64,000 bases of DNA, from NCBI GenBank assembly GCA_013365325.1, contig JABVXV010000048.1, positions 270,774 to 334,773 of the forward strand, in the 5' to 3' direction. The first letter of the stretch is position 1. Each line of letters opens with the position of its first letter. Below the pieces are notes generated by a model. It was not told the origin of the DNA, made no database searches, and saw only the letters and a list, made by a program, of their open reading frames with translations. The translations under genes were made by a program, and so were the position numbers. This document shows positions 14,531 to 26,600 of the stretch, piece after piece. This stretch comes from Dipetalonema caudispina (Eukaryota; Nematoda; Chromadorea; Rhabditida; Onchocercidae).

Positions 14531-17500
14531 TCATTCCTCCAGTCACACGATACCCATTTTTGATGTGCAACAAAAACTTTGCTAATCTTTTAAGTCTTTC
14601 AAAATTTGAAATTTGAACAATTTACACTTAAATTTCGAAAACTTTCAAAAATTATTTCTTTTTTGTGATGTAATCTATATTTCTTAATTGGCATTTTTTA
14701 TAAGCTTTTATGGTATCTTTTATAGTTTAACCTAATTTTTAAACAGTAAATTTTTGGATTCCATAATGATTTAAAAAGAAATTTTAAAAGTTTCGAAATA
14801 AGATTTCAGTATAATTCAGTGATTTAGTTCGTTAGAATTACAGTATATTAAAAGAAGTGCATGCACAGTTACAATAATTTATCTTTATGCAGCACATTGA
14901 TGTTGAAATGACCCGCAGTGACCTTTGCGTTGCAAAATCGTACACTTTATTAGAAGCACTATTAACGCCAGTTATCGAAATTTTCTATTTCCATCATCTG
15001 CAGGTTATTAAACATGAACTGTCAAGTATATTTTTGAATATAAGAAATTGAAACTCCTTAATTTCTGGGTAGTATTGAAAAGTTTGTTGAAAGCTCGAAT
15101 TTTTGACTCGAATTTCTCCAAATTTATTGAATTTTATATGTGATCCTAAAATGGCAAATTTATGTAAAATTTAAGAGCTATCCCAGTTTTAAAAAACCAG
15201 ACTTAAATTCGAACAATGAATATATGGTCGCAACATCAAAACACCTATAAAGTAAATGAATTTTATAATAAAAAAAAATTTCTGGAACCTTTTTACGCAT
15301 TTTTTTTAAAGTTCCGTGAAGATTAATTAGACTTTTCCAATCACTGCAAATGTTCAAATTTTTCAAAAATCTTATAAATCTTCAAGAGCATTCAATAATT
15401 TTCGATAATTTTTCATTCTTTTCCTCAAAATTCACTTCAAAAGTGTTAAATTTTGAATCTTTGATAAGGCATAACATTAACATAAAATTGAGAGGAAGAC
15501 GAGATTTGACGGATTGAACAGACCCTTGGATCTATGGATTTTGCAGCTGTTTAGTTGTTTCAAATGTTCACAGCTTTTCATCGTGAGATTGATCAGTTGA
15601 ATGATAATAGTAGTAGAGAAGGAGAAGGAAGCGCAAATAATGTCAGATTGGCTTTTTCCCGTTCTTATAAGCAATGATGCTAGACATTGTCCAATATTGG
15701 GTTACCAATCAAATTTAAAATCTGAATTAATTAGTCGTAAAATTGTCTTCCAGATAGAATGCGCAATTTTGTGCTTTGATATGCTTCATAACCTATTTGT
15801 GATTATATCTTATTTACTTCTTTTTCGTTGTGAATCTAGAATTTTAATTTTCCGAGCTTTTTAAGGATATTTCTAAAATTTCAATCTTTTGATGCTAATT
15901 TAAAATTCTTGAAATATTCTTACTTATCACAGATAATATTTCGTGAAGTATTTATGTTATATTTGATTAATAAAATGTTCAATTTTCAGGGAAAGTGATA
16001 AAAAGGGGAAGGGGTCAGAAGGGTAGCGGCGCAATCAAAGTTCACCGCAACTCTTCAAATGTATCCTGCCAGCTACCTTACCTGTACCCTTAAAATAATA
16101 ATATCGGCGATTTGTCAATAGAAAAAACTAAAAAGGTCAACTGTTAAATTCAACACGAAACACTAATCATTGCTCATTATTGATAAATTGAACTTATATT
16201 CCATTCGTATCATAAGCATTTCCTATCCTCCGATAACACAAAAAAGGCGCTGTCGTCATTCCAACAGGTGATTTACTGGACTTTGTCCAATTTGTTAATA
16301 CAAATTGTTTGGAAATATTTCACATATGGTTTCAATCAGACGTTACTCGTAATGTGACGTAACCATTGGATACCATCTGGAGATTGTCTTCCTCTTTTTA
16401 TGTTAATGGGAAATGAGTACCTGTAAAGAGTAACCTTCCAAAAACAAACAATAATAAAACCAAATTAGTACAAATTAAGACATGGATGGGTAAAAACAGA
16501 GCAGAAATTTGTAGTAAATAATTAGCAATTAAACATCATTGAATAAAAGTAAACATAAATTGAGCAAATGATCAAATGAACAAATTATAAATGAAATAAT
16601 AAACAAATTACATTTCAGTAAACGAAATTTTGTCAAAAACATATGAGACGAAGTTTGTCTTCATTTACATTTTATTACTAATGTTTCCGACGATTTTTTC
16701 ATCAGCTCAAAGGTTAGAGTTTATTGTCCTTTTTTTCAGGGAATTTAAAAATTTTTCTATTCATAATTTTCTTGTTTATATATTTTTTACAAATAAATCA
16801 AAGTATTAATTCAATATAACTGAATAAGTCTTTATTTTTTATACTATTTAATGCAAATAGTTAGTTACTTAGTTTTTTTTTCCAGCATTAATTTTACATA
16901 TCCCAATTTATAGCAATTACTTTTTTTTTGATTTTACAATTTCTAAAATTCGATGTTTATTTAAAGTTCAAAATAAAAAAATTCTCCAGTTCAATTTCTT
17001 GTCAATATTCAATTCGAGTCTAATAAATATTCAGTTTATATCAGTATCAGTTTTTTGTATTATTTTCATTCTCTATTATGCTAAATTCAAATACGAGAGA
17101 TTTTATAAAAAGAGATCTTATTTTAAATTACCTAACTTATTTAAAGAGTTATTCATAGCATCAACAATTCCCAATAAATAACTGAAATGATGATATATTG
17201 TTATATTGTCACAAGAGCAATACTTTGTTGACATTCTATTGTTTTTGGAGGAAAAGATATCCGAACGAGAAGACATGTGACACTTTTTCCTTGTATTATT
17301 GATTTTCGTCAATTAATTTGAACAAATTCTGTTCATCCTCATAACCATTCCCGAACATTTATTTAAGAAACATCCACCATCAGCCTTTCTTTCACTAATA
17401 TTAATTGTAAATGTGATATTCAACATCCTATAAAAATATCTCCCACATATATTTTCCTGTCTTTTAATTATTCAAATTGCTCTGACTTCGAATTGAATTA

Positions 17501-18050
17501 AAATTAGCGATAAATAAAAGTTAAATAATTTTCTACAGAACTATTTGTGCTGCTTAGTGAAAAAAAAAGCTAATCGACGGAATGAATGTTTATGAAAATA
17601 TATTTAAATAGTATTTATAAACCCTCAAATAATCTGTCACTTATCATTGCATTTCATTTAACTCACGCTAGCTTTAACGGATTTAATAAAATTTGAACTT
17701 TTTTTACTTAATTTTTACCTAATTCCTAAATTGTAACATTCAAATTGAATAGTCCATTCATCGGATTAGTTGTTTTTGAAACTTTTATCAACATTTAGAA
17801 TGTATATATTTCAGATCATTTGCTGATAATAAGAATGAAGAGAACAATCCAATCGGTTAATTTTATTTTGCTTTTTATTTGTTCTATATGTAATGAGATT
17901 ATCATTAGAAATTTAATGATTAATACTTAAGGACTGTAAAATGTTCATTATACCGATATGTAATACATAACTTTTTTATTTGAAATCAAATTTTAATTCA
18001 AGCATACGTATATACTGATAGAGAAATAATAAAAAATTAACTATTTAGAT
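14531..18050. other. upstream spacer of the first cdc-25 gene
   Basis: Apart from the doubtful exon at 15990-16093 I see nothing supportable here. Several stretches near 16.7-17.1 kb are runs of A and T with no coding signal. The DNA just before the ATG at 18051 is AT-rich and has no clear TATA box or trans-splice acceptor, so the transcription start of the following gene is not visible. Confidence 0.5.
15990..16093 (+). CDS. doubtful exon, basic peptide
   Basis: After a strong acceptor (CAATTTTCAG ending at 15989), one frame stays open for about 34 codons to a TAA at 16091-16093. It encodes a basic stretch containing KRGRGQKGSGAIKVHRNSS. The stretch is less AT-rich than its flanks and contains possible donors. 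I found no partner exon. It faintly recalls the N-terminus of ribosomal protein L8, too weakly to call. It may be a terminal exon, an untranslated 5' exon of the cdc-25 gene at 18051, or chance. Confidence 0.15.
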
Positions 18051-21000
18051 ATGATGGATGGCGTTCAAAGTGAAAATTCACCAAGTGAAAAAGTTTCTAG
18101 TAGGACGAAATTACAAGGAGTGAGATTTAAAAAGAACTTTGTCCAATTTTTATTTTCATTTTTGCTGAATTGATATCGAAATTTGTGGATTATACCTTGA
18201 ATTTAAATAAATGATTTGAAATATTTTATATTCCACTTAATATGAATTAACAAAAATCATTAATTTCAGACAGCATTGGCAGTCCTAATGGAAAATAGTG
18301 CCCATGTATTCGGAAGTGCAGAAAATAAATTGAAAAAACGATACTTTAATGATGTTACCAATTGGTAGGACACTTCTTATTCAAAATTAAATTAAATAAT
18401 TCGAATTATTGATATATTTGGAAAAGAAAACAAACAAAAAATTTGAATTAGCTGAAAATTTATTCGTTTGTTAATATATCAAATAATGAGATTTTTCAAT
18501 TAGAAAAATCATTTTGATTCTTAAATCCTGAAAATGAGATAGATGTCTATTACGATCATTGAAAATACATGCATGGAAAATATGATTATTTATTTTTCAG
18601 CCAAAATAACAGATATCAAAGGAGAAATGTTCCGAAAAATGATCCGTTGCAAACTTCAATTACGAATTATGCTGTCATCAAACATAGGCTATCAACTTTT
18701 GAAAATTTGAGAAAAACAGTAAATGAAGAAGCTGAAGAAAGCTTAAAACAAACCGGATGGATTGATAACATATCCCTTCCTTCTCCCCGATCAACATCCG
18801 AAATGGACATCGAAGATGAATCGATGGAGGATCCTTCACATTCCAATCACAATGATAACGATATCGAAATGCATGAATTACAAACCCGCTTTAATCAAAC
18901 ACTCGGAAAGCGTGTCGGTGTAACTCAACAGGATTCTGTTGAAGATGTACAAGAACCATTGGTTAAACGACAGAAAGAAGTAATTTAAATAATTTTTAAA
19001 TTTTAAAACTTCAAATCATACATGAACCGTTTAAAATTAAATTCTGGAAGATCAGAAATGTCTCGAAATTCTCTCTCTTAATTAGGTTTAATTGTAAATA
19101 TTTTTTCGATTTTCGATGATATTAGTTTTATGAGTTTCTCTTCTACTTCTGTTAGATAATTTTATTTCATAGTTTTATATGAGAGAATGACGAAGTCTAT
19201 TTTTCTTTGAAATAATATTGCATCTTGTGAATGTGCAACTTGCTGAGCCTTGTTAACAATAAATTTTCAACTTTTAAAAAAGAAAAAAGAAAATTAAGGA
19301 TGAAAAGAAACGATTGAAAAGAGAAGTTGAGAGTAGCAAAGAAGAGCAAAACAAGGAAAATAGAACGAAGAAGATAGACGAGAATGTGGATTATTTTTGT
19401 AAATCTGTAAGTTATTTTATTCCATTCAATAAAATAAATTCAGTAAGACTTGCAGACTTTTTTTGGATAGGTATTTAATTCGAAATTTTATTCAAAAATT
19501 TATCTGAACAAAATTATTTTGCTCAAAATGGAATGCTAAAATTGGGAACATTTCAATCTGTTCAAAGAAAAATTTCGAACAAAATCAAATTTATACTTTA
19601 TTCAAGCTGGGCTTTTTTTAGCATATTTCTGTACTTAATAAAAGCATTTGATGTCAAATGATCGGATTAAGAATCTGAAATTCCGATAGTTAGAAATTCA
19701 AATTTATACTTTATAAACAAACTTCAATTAATAATTTCAATTAATAATTTCAAAATGGATTTCGATAAATGTCCAGAACTTCAGAAACAAAACTGATAAA
19801 GTTTGTAAATTGCAACTTAAAAATCCTTGATATTTTGCTACACTGTAACCGCTTAAATAAATTATCGACGTGAAATTATACGTCTAATCCCGTTGACTTC
19901 TACAGATCTTCAAAACCTCACCTTTAGATTTCTTTATGCTCTAATTCAATTTTCTTTATAGAAAGAGATTTTTTCACTTTCCCCCGTGCTTCAAAAATGT
20001 TATTAGTGATTTGCTAAAACTTCTGCTAAACGTCGAACTCATAATGACAATGACGTAAATTTGCAAATTCCTAATTTGTTTCAGAAATCTCAAAAAATAT
20101 TTTTGAACAACTATCATTTTCAGAAATATTCATTAGTAACTGTGCAGAAGCCATCCATTCTCACAGCAGGTTTTGCATGTATTGAGAAAATTGTCTTGAA
20201 AGAATTGTTAGGATCAATGAAATCACAGGAATTCATCGACAAATATGCTCTTATTGATTGCCGATATCCATATGAATATGAAGGTGGACACATTAAGGTT
20301 AAGCAACATTTAATTCATCCTTTTGTAATGAAGAAAATTCTGTGCTCGAAAGAAGATTTTATGAAATAATTTGCAAAAATTAAAAAGCAATAAATCATAA
20401 ATTATAAATATTTTAGAATTTACATGCTTTAGTACGTGGCCGAGTTGAACCTAAGAAGATGACCTTTTTAATCATACAATTTTGTTAACAGTAACACATA
20501 TATGTTATCTTACAAATTTCCTGAAATCGATGTTATCATTATTCTAACTAAAAAAATTAATATTGATTAAATGAATATTCATTTCGATTTTAGGGAGCAA
20601 TAAACATTTATGATCCTGTCGCACTAGAAAATACATTCTTCCCCGAATGTCCAACCGAGTTTGGAATTATAACTAAAAAAATTCCAATATTTTATTGCGA
20701 ATATTCAAGTGCTCGAGGGCCAATGCTGTATGTTATTATCATATTTGTTTGTTTATCATTTAATTAAGACAAAATTTCTACAATAATTTTATCAAATGAA
20801 GAAAGTCAATTCGATTCCTTTACATTCATTTCCTCATTCTGGAAGGAATTTCCGGGTTAATTCGTGATATTGTTAGCTTGATCAGATGCTAATCCTTTTT
20901 TATAATCTATATTTTATCTAAACTTTTGGCCTTATTTTTAAATTAAAGATTACTGCAATTTTTATTAACCTTTATGTTAATTGCGTTAGTTATATTAATC

Positions 21001-21743
21001 AGTATGTCGCTAATTAAATTTAGTTATTAATTATTTGAACTTCATTTCAATAAATTTCAAGATAGGATTTTAGATGAGAAATTTTGCTTATTGGAGAGTT
21101 ATGAACAGATCACTAATTTAGAAATGAAAAAAAAAAACATTAACTTAAATTCATTACTCTGTGCTTTTCAAATATCGGATAGCTTCTTTTTTTTTTTTTT
21201 TTTTGCTTAAACTCTTTTATTACAGCGCATCACATTTACGAAAAAGTGATCGTGTCCGAAATTATACCACATATCCATTTCTCTATTACAATGAAATTTA
21301 TGTTTTAGAAGGAGGTTACAACTCCTTCTATAATACTGACGGCAATTGTTTCAAGGTAACTTCTATCACATTATTTGCATTTGATGAATACTTTGAATCA
21401 TTATTATATGACCTTTAAACTTTATCTAATTATTATACAGGATCTATGTGAGCCAAAAGGTTACATTTCCATGCGAGATAAGAATTATTCGAATGCATTC
21501 AAAATATACCACACGCGTAACATACGAAATGGAGTTGGTTACGAAACTGGAATGTTTCAAACAGCAGTGATTAAGAAAAAACGCGATTTTCGCCGGGTAC
21601 ATTCTGTTCCACAAATGCCGGAATCACCAACCGCTGCAGAATTCTCTTCCGCACGATCTCCCGAAAAACTTCGTTCTGAAGCTACTACAGTACCAATGCT
21701 TACTAATCCACGTACACCAACCGGACGCAAAAGCAGTCGTTAA
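18051..21743 (+). CDS. cdc-25: CDC25 dual-specificity phosphatase, paralogue A
   Basis: M-phase inducer phosphatase, expected to remove the inhibitory Thr/Tyr phosphates from cyclin-dependent kinases in nucleus or cytoplasm. Exons: 18051-18119, 18270-18364, 18601-18979, 19290-19406, 20124-20297, 20594-20727, 21226-21355, 21441-21743; phases all agree, giving 466 aa. An alternative acceptor at 20084 would add 13 residues. Residues 1-220 are a Ser-rich, acidic regulatory region (EMDIEDESMED) followed by a Lys/Glu-rich exon. Residues 221-390 are the CDC25 rhodanese-like domain: DCRYPYEYEGGHIK (265-278), catalytic Cys313 and Arg319 in YCEYSSARGP, then HLRKSDR, which keeps the two arginines of the CDK-docking hot spot, then YPFLYYNEIYVLEGGY. 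The basic, Ser/Pro/Thr-rich tail ends GRKSSR. The His before Cys and the Glu before Arg of the usual HCEFSSER loop are Tyr and Ala here. The acceptor of exon 4 (AAAAAAG) is atypical. Introns of 717 and 498 bases flank the first catalytic exon and the Cys exon. Confidence 0.93.
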
Positions 21744-23665
21744 ATTTCAAATTTCAATTGCTGAAATTCCAACATAATGATGTATGAAAAGCTCCAAGAG
21801 TATATCGCTCATTAGGTCATTTATAATTTTGAATTTTTTTTTAGATATGGTTTAGTCATTTTATGATATTTTTGTATATACTTGAACACTTTAATGCTTT
21901 AATTTCATGTCGAATTCAAAAAAAAAAAAAAGAAAATTTGCAAGAAATAATCGTTCAGGATATTATATATAAGAAACATGAGGATATTATGTATAAACGT
22001 TATTCATTTCGATAAATAATTTACAAATGATTAATTCTACAATCAGTTTCTGTTGCTTAAATTCAATTTCTGGTCAAAATTTGATCAAGTGATATAATTT
22101 TTAAATCCGTGTTTTGATTTATTCTGCATTGCTTTTATTTTATTTTGATTGATTGGCATAGTTTGCGATCATTATTATATTTTGATCCTATCTTGTTATT
22201 CCGGTTCATATATATCAGATTTCGACTGATATTTCCAAACATCATTTCACTCAGTTTTGCAAAATATAAACTTTGCTATTATGCTTTGGGATGAAAAGAT
22301 ATTAATTTACTATTTCGTTTTCTAATTAAACGCTGAAAGTTATCAATACTCGATTACAAAGATCGAAAGAATTAACATAGATTTGAAAGATTTGCAAATA
22401 TTGAGTTGTCATTTTTGTTTTCAAGCATTCAAATTTTGTGGTTCTCTGCTAAATTAACATATTTTAATTCCAAACATTCGGAAAAATCATTGCTCTTTCA
22501 AACGTTATTCTATCTGTCGTATCATCTTGTTATTATGCTGCCTACACTTTGCTTTCATATTGTAAACTGCCATTCTTTATCTTATTATTCTTATTTTTGT
22601 GTCAATCAATTAATTTTCTCGCTAAAAATCTGCTACAAAATTTAAATTCAACATTGCATAACTTTTCTTAAATAATTGCTGTTTCATTGAAATAAAGATT
22701 ATACAAGTTTAAACTTTATAAAGGAAAAATTGAAATCGGTATGTTAGAGAAAAATTTGAAATTAGTATGATGCAGAGAAATAAAGAAATGAATTTACAGA
22801 TTTCGTGAAATTAGCTTTTTAAAATAAACAACGTGATACTGCTTCACATTAAGAGTTATTGCAACAGTGATCCTTCAGCTTAGAGGTATTTCACCTGTTC
22901 ATTATTTTATGCACAACGATAAAAGAACAAAAATAATAACAATGATGTTGTGCAACCTTTTTTATGCATCACTTTTATGACTATATTCATAAAATATTCA
23001 CTAGCCAATAATGAACTTTTCTAATGACCTACTTCAATCCTGCAAATCAAATGTCATGACGATATACCTTAATCAACAAAGTTTTTTTTTTTTTTTTTTT
23101 TTTTATATATGCGTAGAATTAATATTCGTTAATTCATTTAGTAACTAAAGGATTATAAAATAGTCGATAAAATATTTGAGAGTTTTCACTTTCATTCTTA
23201 CAAAGAAGTTTCTAATACTAATAGAAAAGCATTAGATTTAATTGATAAGGGGATATCAAATGAAACTATTGGAAGCTAGGGTAACAACTCGAACGAATAA
23301 AAAAATCCACCGCTTTTTATTTGCTACTTCTAAACAACATTAGAAATACAGAGCACTATTGGATTCAAAATCACATGCATCGATACAGGCAGAATGAATG
23401 ACCTTAGGCATCACCATATTAAAAAGTAAGTAAAATGAGTATAAGCACCGATAAATGATACAAACAAAGCTGGATTATTTGAAAGAAAATTTAATCTTAC
23501 GAACGCTGTAAAGTTTTCTAAGAACCTTTATTCCAATTTTCTTCTGCAAGTCAATAATGATCGGATGGAACAGAATAAGATAGTAAGGATAATCTATAAA
23601 TATTTGTCACAACAAAGATAATAATGAAATAAAAATCCTTGAAACAGATTCTTGAAAAAGTGAAA
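21744..23665. other. spacer between convergent genes
   Basis: The 3' ends of cdc-25 A (+) and of the coiled-coil gene (-) face each other across this 1.9-kb stretch, which presumably contains both 3' untranslated regions. It has an A tract (21919-21931) and a T tract (23082-23104). The 79-codon frame at 22406-22645 is hydrophobic and low-complexity and has no domain signature; I regard it as chance. Confidence 0.6.
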
Positions 23666-26600
23666 TCAATCCCAAGCGGATTTATTCAATCGCTGCTTCA
23701 TATACTGATGCATATCATCATTCTTTCGATGTCGAAAATCGCTGCGTGTTGAATCTAGAAAAAGAAGTGCTAAAAGAATTGCAGCCAAATGTCTCAAATG
23801 TCCTAGCGTGATTTTTTTTTAAAATTAAAATAAATGATGTCGAAAACAAAATTCTAGCGAAAAAAATTAAGCTTAGCATTTTAAATTTCTTATTTTCATA
23901 ATTGTGGTCAATATTGTCAGTGATGGCTAATATTTCCTAAATGATAAATTGAGTATGCAGAAAGGCAGGTTTCGAAATTGAAAGGTCGGAAAAATTTCCA
24001 GATCTTCTTTTTTATAACATAATTTGGTTAAAGATGATTTGTGAAACGCACCTCGACAGCCTCTCTTATCATGAGGTGTGCGCATCTTTGCACCGTAATC
24101 CTCGATTTCCAATCCATCACTTATTTCAATGATATTATTCACATTCTCGTCATCATCGGTGTCAAACTGATCCATCTGAAAGGTAAATTAACTTTGATGT
24201 TGGAAAAATAAAAAATGTGCATGTTATGAAAAGAGAGTAAATCAGAAATATGAAGTAACACTCTTATAAACTTTCGAAAATTGGATTTTGAAAAGACAGA
24301 AATATGAATTTCCATTTATCAGGTTTTTGTTTAGGGACAAAAAACACTCGAACTATCAGGTTGCTTAGCGCTCTTGTCTCGGAATGATGACGCAGTTATA
24401 AATCGATCAGTCGGCAAACCATTCTACGTGAATAAATCACACGGCAAGCGTCCGAGGAAAAATATCAAATATGATTAGAAATTAAATTTAAGCACAAAAA
24501 GAAAACTAAAAACTAAAAATAAAGTAACCTGATAATTTGCTTCATCAAAAACTCGTGGTAATCTTTTCTCCCCATGATGATGTCTTTCCACTCGATAATC
24601 ACTGTGAGAGTTATCTTTTAAAGGCATGTTGCTACACTTGATATTTTTTGAATAATAAGTCACCGAATTTCCTGGATAATAATAAGACTCTATGCATGGA
24701 TCTAATCGTTTACCGCATGCCATATTGTGTTCCATCTCATCGTCGTCACTAAGTGCTGGAAAGTTTAATTCTGATGGAAAACTGTTCTTCCGGATCAACT
24801 ACTTCTTCAAAATCTATGCCATAGAAGTGGCTCTAATTCAGTGAAAGAGAAACAAACATCGAAGAATGGATATCATTTGTAGAAATGGTAAGTACCGTTA
24901 TTATTTATTAATAATCTTATTTTGCGACTACATAGCTGGAATTATGGTGTTCCAAAATAAAAAAGGAAATGGTCGTAAGACTTGGCGATTGTAAGGTATT
25001 TGAGGACCTAAAGGGAAAAAGGTGAAGTATATTTACCAGGAATGATTCCATGTCTTGCCAGGTATTTTTTAGAATCGTAAGAAAAAGCACATGATGCGGG
25101 CGAATTTTCACACTGCTGAATCTGTTCAACGGTCATCTGCTTTGTCACTCGTGTGGTACTTCGAATCACTGGTGAAATTGGCTGCGACTTTTTTTCATGC
25201 CGTCGCGACGGAACTCTTAAATATCAGGAAGAATTGCACTTGCTATCATTATCATTTCTTTATTATTACACGACTGTTAGGATACTAAATAATATGCATA
25301 TCTAGTTGAGCTGATGGAATGGTAATGCTTTGAAACCAAGTAATTTCACTATTTAGTATATATATGCATCAAGGAAGCATTTGTTACCAAATTCTAAGTA
25401 AGCATAATTGACAAAACCTAAACCTGTCAGTATCTCCTTTATTTTGGTGGGAGGCGAAAATATCGAGACTTTCGTCTCCTCCGCATTTCATGATGGCTTC
25501 ATCCACTAGACGTTTAAATTCTTCGTTTTCGGCATATTTTCGTTTCATTATTGTCCACTTAATATCTTCTTTGGATGAGTCGCCAATAATTTTTTCCCTC
25601 TGCAATGACACTTTACGCTGTAAGACTTAACCGTTTCAAGCAACAGTGTTGAGAAAAGCCTTTCAAGTTCATGATTTTCTAATTATTCCGCTGAATGCCC
25701 TACTTCCGCCAACCTTTCGAAAATGATAATATACTGCAGTGAATGGGAAATAGGACCTTATACCTCAAATTATAGCATCCCTCACTAAACTGTAATCAAA
25801 GGGAAGTACTTCAAACTGATTTGAAAATAAGTGCTGAACTCTTGAATAAAAATGAAGCTACTGTCTATTGGAAAAACGAGGATACTCACCGATTCCACAA
25901 AAAGTTCTCTGTGTGTTGCAGGATTTTTTTCATTGTCTTCAGTCATGCGCTCTGTCTTCTAAACAGTGAGAACTTATTTGTATTCAGTAAAAAATTTCCA
26001 GCTTTTATCATACGAAATATTTTATTGAAAATTTAAGCTACCTTAACATTATGGTCGTTATATTATGGTAAAAAGACTTGGCAACGGAATCAAAATTACT
26101 ACCTTAAAAAAAATCGAAATTTAAAAAGACGTACATCGGGAGGTATATTTTCTTTGCCGCGATAGCGCATTTCAGTCTCAACTCCTTTTTCATGTTTTTT
26201 GGAATCCACATTACTGGACAAAATGTTAAATTGTGCCGAACCTCCCAGAAACTTCTATAAAGTAAACCTTGATATAAACAACTGCAAGAATGACATTAAT
26301 GGAAAAGATGTAATAATAAAATAAATGATGAGGGAATGTTTTGTGCTATTAAAGCTGAAGGATTATTCACAGAATCGATAGAAAGCAGACCGTATCAACT
26401 GGTTGCAACATAAAAAGAGGTAACGACTTAAAACTACCTTCATCACTTCTGTTAGTTTCAAGAATTGACCATTTCTTTCTGAATCTTTCATTGTCAGTTC
26501 ATCGATTTTTAGTTGCATTTCATGCATTTCTTCTCTTAGTTTTTCAAACTACAAAATATATTAGTGTATTTTGTCCCATTGTCTGTATTTGTTAATGTTC

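Noticed and set aside
15601..15864. 87-codon plus-strand ORF overlapping a 65-codon minus-strand ORF
   Set aside because: Neither has a recognisable motif or phase-compatible neighbours; composition matches AT-rich noise.
15990..16093. Resemblance to the ribosomal protein L8 N-terminus
   Set aside because: Only a few basic and Gly residues line up; the next conserved blocks of that protein are absent, so it was kept only as a doubtful exon.
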